Source of the DNA: Pseudomonadota bacterium | Lineage (GTDB): Bacteria; Pseudomonadota; Gammaproteobacteria; Burkholderiales; Burkholderiaceae_C | DNA: 64,000 nucleotides | Reading direction: 5' to 3' | NCBI GenBank assembly: GCA_018241405.1 | Contig: JAFEDY010000007.1 | Location: 123,131 to 187,130 of the forward strand | In this document: positions 33,990 through 45,824 of the stretch, piece by piece | Layout: the number at the start of each line of letters is the position of its first letter | Numbering within the stretch: position 1 is the first letter of the stretch | Translations under genes and position numbers: made by a program | The notes under the pieces: model-generated | The model's database searches: none | The model's input: only the letters and a program-made list of their open reading frames with translations | What the model was told of the DNA's origin: nothing

Positions 33990-35363
33990 TCAGGCGGCCT
34001 TGGCGCGGGTGATCAGTTGGTCCAGCAGCACCATGGCCTCGTCGATCTCGGCGCGCGAAATCATCAGCGAGGGCGCGAAGGTGATCACGTTCTTGTAGTA
34101 GCCGCCCACGTCCAGCACCAGGCCGCGCTTCTGGCCCTGGTACTCCAGGCCGCCCTCCAGGCCTATGTCCACCATCTTGTCCAGCAGCGCCTTGTTGGGC
34201 GTGAAGCCGTCCGCGGTGCAGATCTCGGCGCGCAGCGCCAGGCCCAGGCCGTCCACGTCGCCGATTTCCTGGTGGCGCTTCTGCAGGTCCTTCAGGCCTT
34301 CGAGGAAGTAGGCACCCGACTCGCGCACCTGGCGGCCGAAGTCCACCTCGTGCGTCATCCTCATGACCTCCAGGCCCAGGGCCGTGCCCAGCGGGTTGGC
34401 GGCAAAGGTGGAGTGCGTGGAGCCCGGCGGGAAGATCGTGGGGTTGATCAGCTCCTCGCGCGCCCACAGGCCCGACAGCGCGTTCAGGCCATTGGTCAGC
34501 GCCTTGGCGAAGACCAGCACGTCGGGATTCACGCCGAAGTTCTCCACCGACCACAGCGTGCCGGTGCGCCAGAAGCCCATCTGGATCTCATCGACCACCA
34601 TCAGGATGCCATGGTCGTCCAGCACCTTTTTAAGGCCCTTGAAGAAGTTGGCCGGCGGCACGACATAGCCGCCCGTGCCCTGGATGGGCTCGACGTAGAA
34701 GGCCGCGTACTCGCACTGGTTGGTCTTGGGGTCCCAGATGGCGTGGTACTCGTTCTCGAACTTGCGCTCGAACTCGCGCACGATCTGGTCCGAATATTCC
34801 TCGGCCGTCATGCCCTTGGGGCGGCGGAAGGGGTAGGGAAAGGGAATGAACTGCGCGCGGTCGCCAAAGTGGCCGAAGCGGCGGCGATAGCGGTAGCTTG
34901 ACGTGATGCTGGACGCGCCCAGCGTGCGGCCGTGGTAGCCGCCCTCGAAGGCGAACATCAGGCTCTTGCCGCCGCTGGCGTTGCGCACGACTTTCAGCGA
35001 ATCCTCGATGGCCTGGGCGCCGCCCACGTTGAAGTGCACGCGGCCCTTGCTGCCCCATTTGCGTTCGGCATCCTGGGCGATGAACTTGGCCAGCTCGATC
35101 TTCGTCGGGTGCAGGTACTGGCTGGCGACCTGGGGCAGCTCCTTGAGCTGCTCGATCATCTTGGCTTCGAGCCGCTTGTTCTTGTAGCCGAAGTTCACGG
35201 CCGAGTACCACATCTGCAGATCCAGGTACGCCGTGCCCGCGTCGTCGTACATATAGCTGCCATCGCAGCCGGTGAAGATCTTGGGCGGGTTGACGTAGTG
35301 GACGGTGTCGCCAAAAGAGCAGTATTGGGCCTCGTCGGCCAGCAGCTGGGCGTGGTTGATCAC
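33990..35363 (-). CDS. Class III PLP aminotransferase
   Basis: 457 aa, fold-type I class III (ornithine/acetylornithine/GABA aminotransferase group). FNVGGAQAIEDSLKVVR (phosphate cup), FEGGYHGRTLGASS, the PLP Asp in LMVVDEIQMGFWRTG, and the PLP Lys in VLVFAKALTNGLNALSG. These enzymes usually move an omega-amino group of a diamino acid or polyamine to 2-oxoglutarate. First gene of the leftward four-gene set. Substrate not assignable from sequence. Confidence 0.9.
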   Translation of the reverse strand: MINHAQLLADEAQYCSFGDTVHYVNPPKIFTGCDGSYMYDDAGTAYLDLQMWYSAVNFGYKNKRLEAKMIEQLKELPQVASQYLHPTKIELAKFIAQDAERKWGSKGRVHFNVGGAQAIEDSLKVVRNASGGKSLMFAFEGGYHGRTLGASSITSSYRYRRRFGHFGDRAQFIPFPYPFRRPKGMTAEEYSDQIVREFERKFENEYHAIWDPKTNQCEYAAFYVEPIQGTGGYVVPPANFFKGLKKVLDDHGILMVVDEIQMGFWRTGTLWSVENFGVNPDVLVFAKALTNGLNALSGLWAREELINPTIFPPGSTHSTFAANPLGTALGLEVMRMTHEVDFGRQVRESGAYFLEGLKDLQKRHQEIGDVDGLGLALRAEICTADGFTPNKALLDKMVDIGLEGGLEYQGQKRGLVLDVGGYYKNVITFAPSLMISRAEIDEAMVLLDQLITRAKAA

Positions 35364-35452
35364 AGAAAGGGCTCCGAAAGTGCAGCCCGCCAGTGTGCGG
35401 GCGCAATCTTGCGGCCCCGTTGCGGCTTTGTGTGCGGTTTGTGGAGGTGATT

Positions 35453-36481
35453 TCAGGCCAGCTGGAACAGCCTGCGCGTACCCACCGGCGCCACGGCGCG
35501 TGCGATGGCGCCGATATGGTCGGGCGTGGTGCCGCAGCAGCCACCCACGATGTTCACCAGGCCCTCGGCGGCGAACTCGTGCACCAGGCGGCTGGTGACC
35601 TCGGGCGTCTCGTCGAAGCCCGTGTCGCTCATGGGGTTGGGCAGGCCGGCATTGGGGTAGCAGCTGATGAAGGTCTCGGGCGCGGCGCGGGCCAGCTCCT
35701 GGATATAGGGGCGCATCAGCGCGGCGCCCAGCGCGCAGTTCAGGCCTATGGATAGCGGGCGGGCGTGGCGCACGCTGTGCCAGAAGGCCGTCACCGTCTG
35801 GCCCGAGAGGATGCGGCCCGAGGCGTCCGTCACCGTGCCGCTGATCATGATGGGGAGAAGCTTGCCGGTCTGCTCGAAGGCTTCATCGACGGCGAACAGT
35901 GCGGCCTTGGCGTTCAGCGTGTCGAAGATGGTCTCGACCAGGATCACGTCGGCTCCGCCCTCAATCAGGCCCAGGGTCTGCTCCAGGTAGGCGGCGCGCA
36001 GCTGCTCGAAGGTGATGTTGCGCGCGCCGGGGTCGTTCACGTCGGGGCTGATGCTGGCGGTCTTGGGCGTGGGGCCCAGGGCGCCGGCGACGAAGCGAGG
36101 CTTGTCGGGCGTGCTGAACTTGTCGCAGGCCGCGCGCGCCAGTTTGGCGCTCTCCAGGTTCATCTCGTAGGCCAGCTCGCCCATCCCATAGTCGTCCTGG
36201 GCGATGCTTGTGGCGCCAAAGGTGTTGGTCTCGATCAGGTCGGCGCCGGCGGCCAGATAACCTTCGTGGATGTCGCGGATCACGTCGGGGCGCGTGAGCG
36301 AGAGCAGCTCATTGTTGCCCTTCACGTCGCGCGCAAAGTCCTTGAAGCGCTCGCCCCGGTACTGCGCCTCGGTCAGCTTGAAGCGCTGGATCATGGTGCC
36401 CATGGCACCGTCCAGGATGGCAATGCGTTGTTCGAGGATGGCGGGCAGTGCCTGGGCGCGGGTGTAGTGGGGCAGGGTCAT
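35453..36481 (-). CDS. metH: Methionine synthase, homocysteine-binding module only
   Basis: 342 aa. It matches the N-terminal Zn/homocysteine-binding barrel of cobalamin-dependent methionine synthase: [10 protein letters not shown] at residue ~24, [10 protein letters not shown], and zinc ligands in GLNCALGA and GGCCGTT near the C terminus. The full enzyme is ~1,230 aa. Here the frame ends cleanly after the first module, and the folate, cobalamin and reactivation modules are not in the window. A separate gene elsewhere presumably supplies them in trans, an arrangement I associate with Comamonadaceae. Confidence 0.88.
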   Translation of the reverse strand: MTLPHYTRAQALPAILEQRIAILDGAMGTMIQRFKLTEAQYRGERFKDFARDVKGNNELLSLTRPDVIRDIHEGYLAAGADLIETNTFGATSIAQDDYGMGELAYEMNLESAKLARAACDKFSTPDKPRFVAGALGPTPKTASISPDVNDPGARNITFEQLRAAYLEQTLGLIEGGADVILVETIFDTLNAKAALFAVDEAFEQTGKLLPIMISGTVTDASGRILSGQTVTAFWHSVRHARPLSIGLNCALGAALMRPYIQELARAAPETFISCYPNAGLPNPMSDTGFDETPEVTSRLVHEFAAEGLVNIVGGCCGTTPDHIGAIARAVAPVGTRRLFQLA

Positions 36482-36512
36482 GGGCCCGATTGTAGGAAGC
36501 GCGTGCCGTGTC

Positions 36513-36606
36513 TGTGGATCCCCGCCTTCGCGGGGATGACGGCGTGTGGGATACCCATGCCGTCACGCCTCTCCCACCGTCATTCCCGCGCAGGCGGGAA
36601 TCCACG
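36513..36606. repeat. Inverted pair of REP-type palindromes
   Basis: GTGGATCCCCGCC-ttc-GCGGGGATGAC at the left and GTCATTCCCGC-gca-GGCGGGAATCCACG at the right. The two face each other across ~38 bp and each forms its own hairpin. Widely seen REP format in betaproteobacteria. Lies between metH and an acyl-CoA dehydrogenase gene. Confidence 0.75.
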
Positions 36607-36626
36607 GGCTTTGTTTTCTCAGCAGC

Positions 36627-37790
36627 TCAATACGACTTGGGCAGCCCCAGCACCTTCTCGGCGATGAAGCACAGTATGAGCTGCGGGCTCACCGGCGCCA
36701 GGCGCGGTATCCACGACTCGCGCATGTAGCGCTCGACGTGGAATTCCTTGGCGTAGCCCATGCCGCCATGGGTGAAGATGGCGCGCTCGCAGGCGCGGTA
36801 GCCGGCCTCTGCGCCCAGGTACTTGGCGGCGTTGGCCTCTGCGCCGCAGTTCTGGCCCTGGTCGTAGAGCCAGGCGGCCTTCTGCGCCATCAGGTGCGCG
36901 GCCTCCAGATCCATCCAGGCCTCGGCCAGCGGGTGCTGTATGCCCTGGTTCTTGCCGATGGGGCGGCCGAAGACTTCGCGCTCTGCCGCGTATCCTGCCG
37001 CGCGCGCCAGGGCCGCGCGGCCCAGGCCGATGGCCTCGTTGGCGATCAGGATGCGCTCGGGGTTGAGCCCGTGCAGGATGTAGGAAAAGCCCTTGCCCTC
37101 CTCGCCCACGCGGTCCTCCACGGGAATGCGCAGGCCGTCGATGAACAGCTGGTTGGTATCCACGCATTTGCGGCCGAGTTTGGCGATTTCATGCACCTCG
37201 ATCTTGCTGCGATCCAGGTCGGTGTAGAACAGCGTCAGCCCCTCGGTTCCCCGGCATTCCTCCGCGGGCTTGGTGCGCGTCAGCAGCAGAATCTTGTTGG
37301 CCACCTGGGCCGTGGAGATGAACACCTTCTGTCCATGCACCACATAGTGGTCGCCCTCGCGCACCGCGCGCGTCTGGAGTTTGAGCGTGTTCAGCCCCGC
37401 GTTGGGCTCGGTCACGCCAAAGCAGGCCTTGTCCTTGCCCTGGATCAGCGGCGGCAGCCAGCGCTTTTTCTGCTCGTCCGTACCGAACACCACGACGGGG
37501 TGCAGGCCGAAGATGTTCATGTGCACGGCCGACGCACCCGACAGGCCCGCGCCCGTGGCCGAGATGGTGTGCATCATCAGCGCCGCTTCGCTGATGCCGA
37601 GGCCCGCGCCGCCATATTCCTCGGGCATGGCGATGCCCAGCCAGCCCGATTCGGCCAGCGCCTGGTGAAAGTCGTGCGGAAAGCCGCCCTCGTTGTCCTT
37701 CTTGAGCCAGTAGTCGGCGTCGAAGGGGGCGCACACGCGCTCGATGGCGGCCTTGATCTGTTCCTGCTCGGGTGTGGGTGCGAAGTTCAT
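36627..37790 (-). CDS. Acyl-CoA dehydrogenase
   Basis: 387 aa, full-length canonical family member. GVTEPNAGLNTLKLQTRAVREGDHYVVHGQKVFIS is the FAD/substrate middle region. REVFGRPIGKNQGIQHPLAEAWMDLEAAHLM and TTHGGMGYAKEFHVERYMRESW-like signatures define the C-terminal domain. The start ATG overlaps the cupin stop by 4 bp, so the two genes form an operon. Substrate unknown; a Bug-type solute-binding gene upstream suggests catabolism of an imported acid. Confidence 0.9.
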   Translation of the reverse strand: MNFAPTPEQEQIKAAIERVCAPFDADYWLKKDNEGGFPHDFHQALAESGWLGIAMPEEYGGAGLGISEAALMMHTISATGAGLSGASAVHMNIFGLHPVVVFGTDEQKKRWLPPLIQGKDKACFGVTEPNAGLNTLKLQTRAVREGDHYVVHGQKVFISTAQVANKILLLTRTKPAEECRGTEGLTLFYTDLDRSKIEVHEIAKLGRKCVDTNQLFIDGLRIPVEDRVGEEGKGFSYILHGLNPERILIANEAIGLGRAALARAAGYAAEREVFGRPIGKNQGIQHPLAEAWMDLEAAHLMAQKAAWLYDQGQNCGAEANAAKYLGAEAGYRACERAIFTHGGMGYAKEFHVERYMRESWIPRLAPVSPQLILCFIAEKVLGLPKSY

Positions 37791-38170
37791 GGACGGATGA
37801 CCTTTTCCGGTGATTCCCCGTAGGGCGGGCTGTAGATAACGAGTAGCTTGACGGGTGTATCGCTGGTGACGGTGAAGACATGCATCTGCTCGGCCGGAAA
37901 GAAGCACATGTCGCCCGGCACCATGTCGAAGGCCTCGCCCGCCACCTCGGCACGCGCCGTGCCTTCCAGCAGGTAGCAGGCCTGCTCTATGCCCGGGTGG
38001 GCGTGGGGCAGGGCGCCGCCGCCCTTGTGCAGCGTGCCCAGCAGCACCTCCATCTGCTGCGCGCCCACGGTCTCGGGGCCTATCAGGCGCTGGTTGAAGG
38101 TGTGGTGGTGATTGGCGGGCTGGTAGCTGGGCACGTCGGCGGCACGCACCAGGTAGCGGGATGTAGTCAT
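37787..38170 (-). CDS. Cupin-domain protein
   Basis: 127 aa, one cupin barrel. Motif 1 is GGGALPHAHPGIEQACYLLEG, with the metal-binding His pair and Glu; motif 2 is MVPGDMCFFPAEQMHVF. Could be a small dioxygenase, isomerase or sensor. Translationally coupled to the acyl-CoA dehydrogenase (ATGA overlap). Function not assignable. Confidence 0.85.
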   Translation of the reverse strand: MTTSRYLVRAADVPSYQPANHHHTFNQRLIGPETVGAQQMEVLLGTLHKGGGALPHAHPGIEQACYLLEGTARAEVAGEAFDMVPGDMCFFPAEQMHVFTVTSDTPVKLLVIYSPPYGESPEKVIRP

Positions 38171-38357
38171 GTGGGTTCTTTCTCCATTAACTTGTGTACT
38201 GTCGGCGGCCTACGAAACTGGCGCGACCCAGGCCAGCAGACGCCGCGCAAGGGCCACCCCGCCGCGCTGGCGTCGTCCCCCGTCCCGTAGCGCGCAGCGC
38301 GTAGAGAGAAGGGGGAAGGGGGAAGCGGCGCAGCCGCACAGGGGGTTGTCACACTAT

Positions 38358-39323
38358 TCATTCAGGTTGGATTCCGGCCTGTTGGATCAGCGTGGTCCAG
38401 TGCTTGAGCTGGGCCGCCACGTACTGCGTGAACTCCTCGGGCGTCTTGCTGGGCCAGACACGAAAGCCGATCTGCGCCAGCTTGTCCTGCAGCTCCTTGT
38501 CGGCCAGCACGGACTGCAGCTCGGTGTTCAGGCGCTGCACCACGGCCGGCGGCAGGCCGGCGGGGCCGAAGATGCCGTTCCAGGATGTCAGGTCAAAGCC
38601 CTTGACCGTCTTGCCTATGGGCGGCACGCCCGGCAGCAGCGGCGTGGGCTCGGCCGTGGTGATGCCCAGCGCGCGGATCTTGTCGGTCTTGAGCATGCCC
38701 ATGCCCGACCCCAGGTCGGCCACATACACCTGCACCTGTCCGCCCACCAGGTCCGTCATGGCCTGGGGGCTGGACTTGTAGGGCACGCCCAGTATGTCGA
38801 TCTTGGCGATGTGCTTGATGCTCTCCATGGCCACCAGCGAGGTGCTGTTGGGCGTGGCATAGCTCAGCTTGTCCGGGTGGGCGCGCGCGTAGTCCAGCAG
38901 CTCGGCCAGCGTCCTGGCCGGCACCGATGGGTGCACGGCCAGCGCAAACGGCAGCTCGCCCACGCGCGCCACGGGCGTGAAGTCCTTGATCGGGTCGTAC
39001 TTCAGGTTCTTGTACAGCGCCGGGTTGGCCGAATGCGAGGTGTTGGTGGTCATGAACAGCGTATAGCCGTCGCCCTTGGCCTTGGCGACGAACTGCGCCG
39101 CCACCTGGGCGTTGGCGCCGGGCTTGTTGTCCACGATCACCGGCTGCTTGAGCCGCGCCGCCAGCCCCGCGGCCACGGCGCGCGCCACCGAATCGGTGCC
39201 GCTGCCGGCCGCAAACGGCACGACCAGGGTCACGGGGCCGTTGGGGTAGGCCTGGGCCAGCGCAGCCGTGGCCGCAAGGGCCAGGGTGCCGGCGATGAAG
39301 GTGCGGCGAAGCAGGGTTGGCAT
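38358..39323 (-). CDS. Bug-family tripartite tricarboxylate transporter substrate-binding protein
   Basis: 321 aa. Signal peptide at residues ~1-24 (FIAGTLALAATAALAQA). The Bug fold is recognised by YPNGPVTLVVPFAAGSGTDSVARAVAAGL, VDNKPGANAQVAAQFVAKAKGDGYTL, and VGGQVQVYVADLGSG. It is a periplasmic receptor, usually for a carboxylic acid. No TctA/TctB membrane genes are nearby, as is usual for the many orphan Bug receptors of these bacteria. A 187-bp gap with G-rich runs separates it from the cupin gene. Confidence 0.92.
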   Translation of the reverse strand: MPTLLRRTFIAGTLALAATAALAQAYPNGPVTLVVPFAAGSGTDSVARAVAAGLAARLKQPVIVDNKPGANAQVAAQFVAKAKGDGYTLFMTTNTSHSANPALYKNLKYDPIKDFTPVARVGELPFALAVHPSVPARTLAELLDYARAHPDKLSYATPNSTSLVAMESIKHIAKIDILGVPYKSSPQAMTDLVGGQVQVYVADLGSGMGMLKTDKIRALGITTAEPTPLLPGVPPIGKTVKGFDLTSWNGIFGPAGLPPAVVQRLNTELQSVLADKELQDKLAQIGFRVWPSKTPEEFTQYVAAQLKHWTTLIQQAGIQPE

Positions 39324-39508
39324 GGCATGTCTCCGTTGTCGTCGTTGCTCTGCTCTCCCATCTTTGGCGATTCGGCCATTGGCGTCAAATTCAATCGACG
39401 CACTGGTCGATAGGTTCTACGAATGGTGGGCGGTGGCAGGTGCAGCATTCCCGGTGCATGGTTCGGCGCACCGTGGTTCACAATCCCAGCCATCTACCGG
39501 AGCCCGCC

Positions 39509-40135
39509 ATGTCCCTGCCCGCCCGCCAGTCCCGTTTTGATGCCGACGCCTACCTCGCCTGGGAGGCCGGGCAGCCCCTCAAGCACGAATACTGGGACGG
39601 CGAGGTGTTCGCCATGGCCGGCGCCTCGGACAGCCATGTGACGATTGCCGGAAATGTGTACATGGCCCTGCGCAGCCACCTGCGCGGCGGCCCCTGCAGC
39701 GTGTTCATCTCCGACATGAAGCTGCAGCTGCAGCAGGACAACGCATTCTTCTACCCCGACGTGTTCGTCACCTGCGCCGACGCCGACCGCGCGCAAAGCC
39801 ACTACAAGAGCGCGCCGACGCTGGTGGTGGAGGTGCTCTCGCCCAGCACCAGCGCCTACGACCGGGGCGAGAAGTTCGCCGCCTACCGCCGCCTGCCCAG
39901 CCTGCGCGAGTACTGCCTGATCGACTCCGAGCGCCTGAGCGTAGACCTGTTCCGCCGCGACGAGGCGGGCCGCTGGGTGCTCTACCCGCTGGAAGAGGCG
40001 CAGCAGGAGCTGGAGCTGGCCAGCGTCGATCTGCGCCTGCCGCTGCGGCTGCTGTATGCCGACGTGACGCTGCCCGCACGGGCCAGCGGCCACCCCGGAG
40101 AGGCAGAGGTCTTGCCGCCGCCGGGCGCACAATAG
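39509..40135 (+). CDS. Uma2-family (DUF820) restriction-endonuclease-fold protein
   Basis: 208 aa. PD-(D/E)XK-type core: [52 protein letters not shown]-terminal [26 protein letters not shown] is the family signature. Uma2 proteins are nuclease-like, very common in cyanobacteria and scattered elsewhere; role uncertain. Lone gene, divergent from the Bug receptor with a 185-bp spacer. Confidence 0.85.
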   Translation: MSLPARQSRFDADAYLAWEAGQPLKHEYWDGEVFAMAGASDSHVTIAGNVYMALRSHLRGGPCSVFISDMKLQLQQDNAFFYPDVFVTCADADRAQSHYKSAPTLVVEVLSPSTSAYDRGEKFAAYRRLPSLREYCLIDSERLSVDLFRRDEAGRWVLYPLEEAQQELELASVDLRLPLRLLYADVTLPARASGHPGEAEVLPPPGAQ

Positions 40136-40191
40136 CGCCCTGCCACACCTCTGCGCCCGCACCCGCGCAGGGGTGCTTTGTTTTAGAAAGT

Positions 40192-40238
40192 GGCTTGTAG
40201 CGCTTGTCTGTAAAGCGTTGACAACTATTAAAAAGAGA
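40192..40238. repeat. Degenerate copy of the short host repeat, upstream of recQ
   Basis: tgtagcgcttgtctgtaaagcgttgacaactatt (given here in part) is the reverse-orientation form of the agct...gcgcttg repeat seen elsewhere in the window. It forms the leader just before the recQ start. Confidence 0.4.
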
Positions 40239-40247
40239 GTATTCGGT

Positions 40248-42103
<1,856 letters not shown>

Positions 42104-42107
<4 letters not shown>

Positions 42108-43660
42108 GCGGGCAAGGCCTGTACGTCAAAGGCCACGATGTTCCGGCTGTCCCTGCTGAACTCGACGCCGATCAGGTGAATGGGCTCGCCCCGGGCACGG
42201 TACTTCTCCGCATAGCCCCGGTCTTGCAGCTGTTGCAGCGCCTTGCCCTCGGGCACGAGTTCGACCACCTTGAACTCGAACAGGTAGACATGGCCCTCAA
42301 AGCACACCGCCATGTCGATGCGCCCCTGGTTGGTGGCGTCTTCCAAGCGCACCTCGATGCCCAGCGCCGCAAAGTGACTGTAGAACACGCTGGCCCAGAA
42401 GCCTTCGTACTGCGCGATCGGGCTCTTGCGGCACCAGTCGTGCGGAATGCTGGCAAAAAAGGCGTGGAACAGCTCGCGCATGCCCGCCACGTTTTGCGTT
42501 TGCAGCAGCTCGATCAGGCGCAGGCGCTGCTGGAAGGCCTGCATGCCGTCGGCACCCATGCCCAGCAGCAGGCTGGCGTTGAGGCTCGCCTCCACCTCGC
42601 GGTTGGGGTAGCCCAGGGTGTAGACCCATTGGCCCAGGATGGGCTGGCGCACCTCGTGGATGGTCAGATACCCGGTCTGCCACAGCAGCGCCTCGCTGGC
42701 GATGCCGTCCACGTCGAAGGTGGAGAGCAGCGCCTCGTTGGCGTACAGCCGCGCCAGGGTGGGCGTGAAGTAGCCGCGCTCGGCCAGCAGCTTGACCAGG
42801 AAGGTGGGCGTGCCGGTTTCGAACCAGTAGGGGCGGAAGATACGGTTGCTGAACAGCAGCAGCAAATCAAACGGGTTGTAGACCGAAGTGCCGCACCAGT
42901 TGTAGCCGTTGTACCAGGCGCGGATTTCCGCGCGGTCGAGGCCCGGTAGCTCGGGGGCGAAGACGGTATCGACGTCTTCGTCGGTATAGCCGCAGATGGC
43001 GCTGTAGCGCGGATCGATGGTGATGTCCTGCAGGTTGTTCAGGCCCGAGAACAAACTCACCTTGCTGAACTTGGATACGCCCGTGAGGAACACGAAGCGC
43101 AAATACGGGTCGCTGTCCTTGATGACCGAATAAAAATCCTTGAGCACCTCGCGGATGGCTGCGGCCTTCTCGCGGTCTTCGATGCGATCGAGAATGGGCT
43201 TGTCGTATTCATCGATCAACACCACCACCGAGCGGCCCGTGGTTTTCTCCATGTGCTGGATCAGGCTGCGAAAGCGCTCCGGGTTGCTCTGGTCTACCGG
43301 CGTCAGGTGCCATTCGGCCTCGTAGCGCTGCAGGTGCGAATCCAGGCGCGATTGCAGATCGGGCGCGTCCTGGATCACCCCGCCGCCAAAGCTGAAACGC
43401 AGTACCGGGTACTTGACCGACCAGTCCCACTGCTGCTCGGCGTGCAGTCCTTGGAACAACGCCTGGTTGGCCTCGAACAGCTCCTTCAAGGTGTCGAGAA
43501 ACAGGCTCTTGCCAAAGCGCCGCGGGCGCGAGAGGAAGAAGTACTTGCCCTGATCCACCAGCTGCAACGCAAACGGCGTCTTATCGACGTAGTAATGTCC
43601 CTCCTCGCGGATCTCGCGCAGGGACTGGATGCCGATGGGGAGCTTTTTGCGGGCCGTCAT
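42104..43660 (-). CDS. [13 protein letters not shown] / PD-(D/E)XK nuclease-like protein
   Basis: 518 aa. N-terminal P-loop domain of the AAA-ATPase_like family: [19 protein letters not shown], Walker A-like [14 protein letters not shown], Walker B-like [12 protein letters not shown], sensor [14 protein letters not shown]. The C-terminal ~120 residues are the PD-(D/E)XK domain: [22 protein letters not shown] with D and E-x-K, then [27 protein letters not shown]. Widespread, function unknown, often expanded in gut bacteria and symbionts. Coupled to LtrA upstream by a 4-bp overlap. Confidence 0.85.
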
Positions 43661-44853
43661 GACGGCCCATTGTAGGAAGCAGGGCCGTGCCGCACCAAGC
43701 CGCGCCGCAGCTCCCACGCCCCCACGGCCAGCAGCAGGGCCGTAGTCAGCCAGCCCAGCACCAGCACATCCACCCAGGGTGCGGCCAGCCCCAGCAGCCC
43801 AAGGGCGAGCGCGCCGGCGATGTGCGAGGCCGGCATGCAGCCATGGACCACATGCTTGTACACCGCGCTGCCCAGCAGGTACAGCGCCGGCCCACCCAGC
43901 AGCACCGCGCCCTGCGGCCAGCCCACGGCCGCATGGGGGTGGGCGAGCACCAGGTCGTTGCCCACGGCGCAGCCAATGATGCCGGCGATCAGCAGTGCGT
44001 GGATGTAGTGGAACGAGGCGCCCATGCGCCCCGGGTCGCCCGATGCGGTGATGGCGCGCGTGGCGGCATGGCTGGAGGTGCCGAAGTACAGCCACCACAG
44101 CGCCAGCGTGCCGACAAAGGTAGCCAGCAGGGCCGACACCACGGCCGCGTCCCAGTGGGGCGCGGCGCTGAACACCCCGGCGCTCGACAGCAGCGCCTCG
44201 CCCAGCGCCACGATGACGAAGGACTGGCAGCGCTCGGCCAGGTGCCCGCCTTCTATCGTCCAGTCGCTGGTGCGCGAGCGCCCCAGCACCGGCAGGGCAA
44301 ATCCGACCATGGGCGAGAAATACTCGCAGGCCACGGCCAACGCCCACCAGGCCAGGCGCGCGCCGCCTTCCATCAGGCCGCCCATGACCCAGAAAAGGGC
44401 GGCAATCAGCAGCCAGCCCAGGATGCGCCGGTGGTTGGCGCTGAGCGCGTGGCCCGGCCCCAGCTCCCAGACCAAAAATGCCGTGCGCCCCACCTGCAGG
44501 CCCGCGTAGCACAGCGCAAACACCAGGCCGCGCTCGGCAAAGGCGCCGGGAATGCCGCTGGCCACGCCCAGCGCCAGCAGCATGCTGGCCAGCAGCAGGC
44601 CGCGGATGCGCGGCGTTTGCGGGTCGAACCAGTTGGTCGTCCAGCAGGTGTACTGCCAGCCCAGCCACACGGCAAACCACAGCACCAGGGTCTGCGCCAG
44701 CCCCAGCAGCGTGAGGTGATCCAGTAGCCAATGGCTGATCTGCGTGGCAGCAAAGGCGTAGACCAGGTCGAACAGCAGTTCTTCCGAGGTCACGCGCGCC
44801 TGCTGGCCGTCGCGCTGGCGCAGAGTGCATTGGGGGGCCTGGGCTTGCGGCAT
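43657..44853 (-). CDS. Low-temperature-requirement A (LtrA) family membrane protein
   Basis: About 398 aa from ATG 44853 (a GTG 24 bp further out is possible). The signature RVTSEELLFDLVYAFAATQISHWLLDHL at the N terminus is typical of LtrA, followed by roughly ten hydrophobic helices. GGHLAERCQSFVIVALGEALLSS is another conserved block. Function of the family is not known. Confidence 0.85.
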   Translation of the reverse strand: MPQAQAPQCTLRQRDGQQARVTSEELLFDLVYAFAATQISHWLLDHLTLLGLAQTLVLWFAVWLGWQYTCWTTNWFDPQTPRIRGLLLASMLLALGVASGIPGAFAERGLVFALCYAGLQVGRTAFLVWELGPGHALSANHRRILGWLLIAALFWVMGGLMEGGARLAWWALAVACEYFSPMVGFALPVLGRSRTSDWTIEGGHLAERCQSFVIVALGEALLSSAGVFSAAPHWDAAVVSALLATFVGTLALWWLYFGTSSHAATRAITASGDPGRMGASFHYIHALLIAGIIGCAVGNDLVLAHPHAAVGWPQGAVLLGGPALYLLGSAVYKHVVHGCMPASHIAGALALGLLGLAAPWVDVLVLGWLTTALLLAVGAWELRRGLVRHGPASYNGPS

Positions 44854-44934
44854 CAGCGCCCCCGCGCCGGCCACCACGCCGGGCCTGCGACGATCAGCAG
44901 CAACACATGCATGCGCGTTCCTTGTGGGCGGTAG

Positions 44935-45708
44935 TTACTTGGTGGTGTAGCCACCGTTGATCAAAATGGTCTGGCCCGTGACCCACCAGCCGTCGCTGAC
45001 CAGGTGGCGAATGAACGGTACCACGTCCGCCAGGTCGGTCAGCCCGGTCTTGCTGAAGGGCGACAGCGCCGCGGCGCTCTTGTGATACGCCTGGGCGTCG
45101 GCGCTTTCCTGGCCGTAGAAGAAAGGCGTGTCCATGGGGCCGGGGCCGACGGCCGTGACCGAGATGCCGCGCGCGCCCAGTTCCTTGGCCGCCGCGCGGG
45201 TGTAATGCTCCACCGGCGCCTTGGTACCGGCGTAGGACGCATAGAAGGGCGTGAATGCGCCCAGCAGGGACGTGACCAGCGTGCAGACCTTGCCGTTGTC
45301 ATTGACATGCCTGCCCGCTTCCTTCAGGAAGAAGAAAGCGCTCTTGTTGTTCACGGCGTCCATCTCGTCGAACTCGGCCTCGCTGATGTCGGCCACGGGC
45401 TTTTTCAGCACCTTGCCCACGGTGTTGATGGCGATGTCGGGCCGGCCCACGGCGGCCACGCAGTCGGCAAACAGTTTTTCCATCGCGGCTGCGGTGCTCA
45501 GGTTGGCCTGCAGCGCCACGGCCTGGGCGCCGAGCTTTTGCACGGCGGCCACGGTGGTTTCGGCATCGGCCCTGGTGGCCGCGCTGTTGTAGTGGATGGC
45601 CACGGCCTTGGCGCCGTGCTGGGCCAGGTCGCGCGCCAGCAGGCCGCCGAGGTTCTTGGCGCCGCCGGCAATCAATACGACCTTGCCTTGAATGCTGTGC
45701 TGGGACAT
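44935..45708 (-). CDS. Short-chain dehydrogenase/reductase
   Basis: 257 aa. The cofactor loop is GGAKNLGGLLARDLA, a variant of TGxxxGxG. NAG-type motif reads NTVGK. The catalytic Tyr-Lys pair is in FYASYAGTKAPVEHY, with Ser in TSLLGAF. C-terminal WWVTGQTILINGGYTTK is typical. NAD(P)-dependent oxidoreductase of unknown substrate. Divergent from a LysR regulator with a 116-bp spacer, so it is the probable target. Confidence 0.9.
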   Translation of the reverse strand: MSQHSIQGKVVLIAGGAKNLGGLLARDLAQHGAKAVAIHYNSAATRADAETTVAAVQKLGAQAVALQANLSTAAAMEKLFADCVAAVGRPDIAINTVGKVLKKPVADISEAEFDEMDAVNNKSAFFFLKEAGRHVNDNGKVCTLVTSLLGAFTPFYASYAGTKAPVEHYTRAAAKELGARGISVTAVGPGPMDTPFFYGQESADAQAYHKSAAALSPFSKTGLTDLADVVPFIRHLVSDGWWVTGQTILINGGYTTK

Positions 45709-45824
45709 GGTGGGTGCTCCTTGTGAAGACGAATGAAAAGCAGCCACTCTATTCATCCACAAAGCGCAAATAAATAGCTATTTCGCGGATTTACTATCCA
45801 AAAAATGCCAACAATTCCCAGCCT

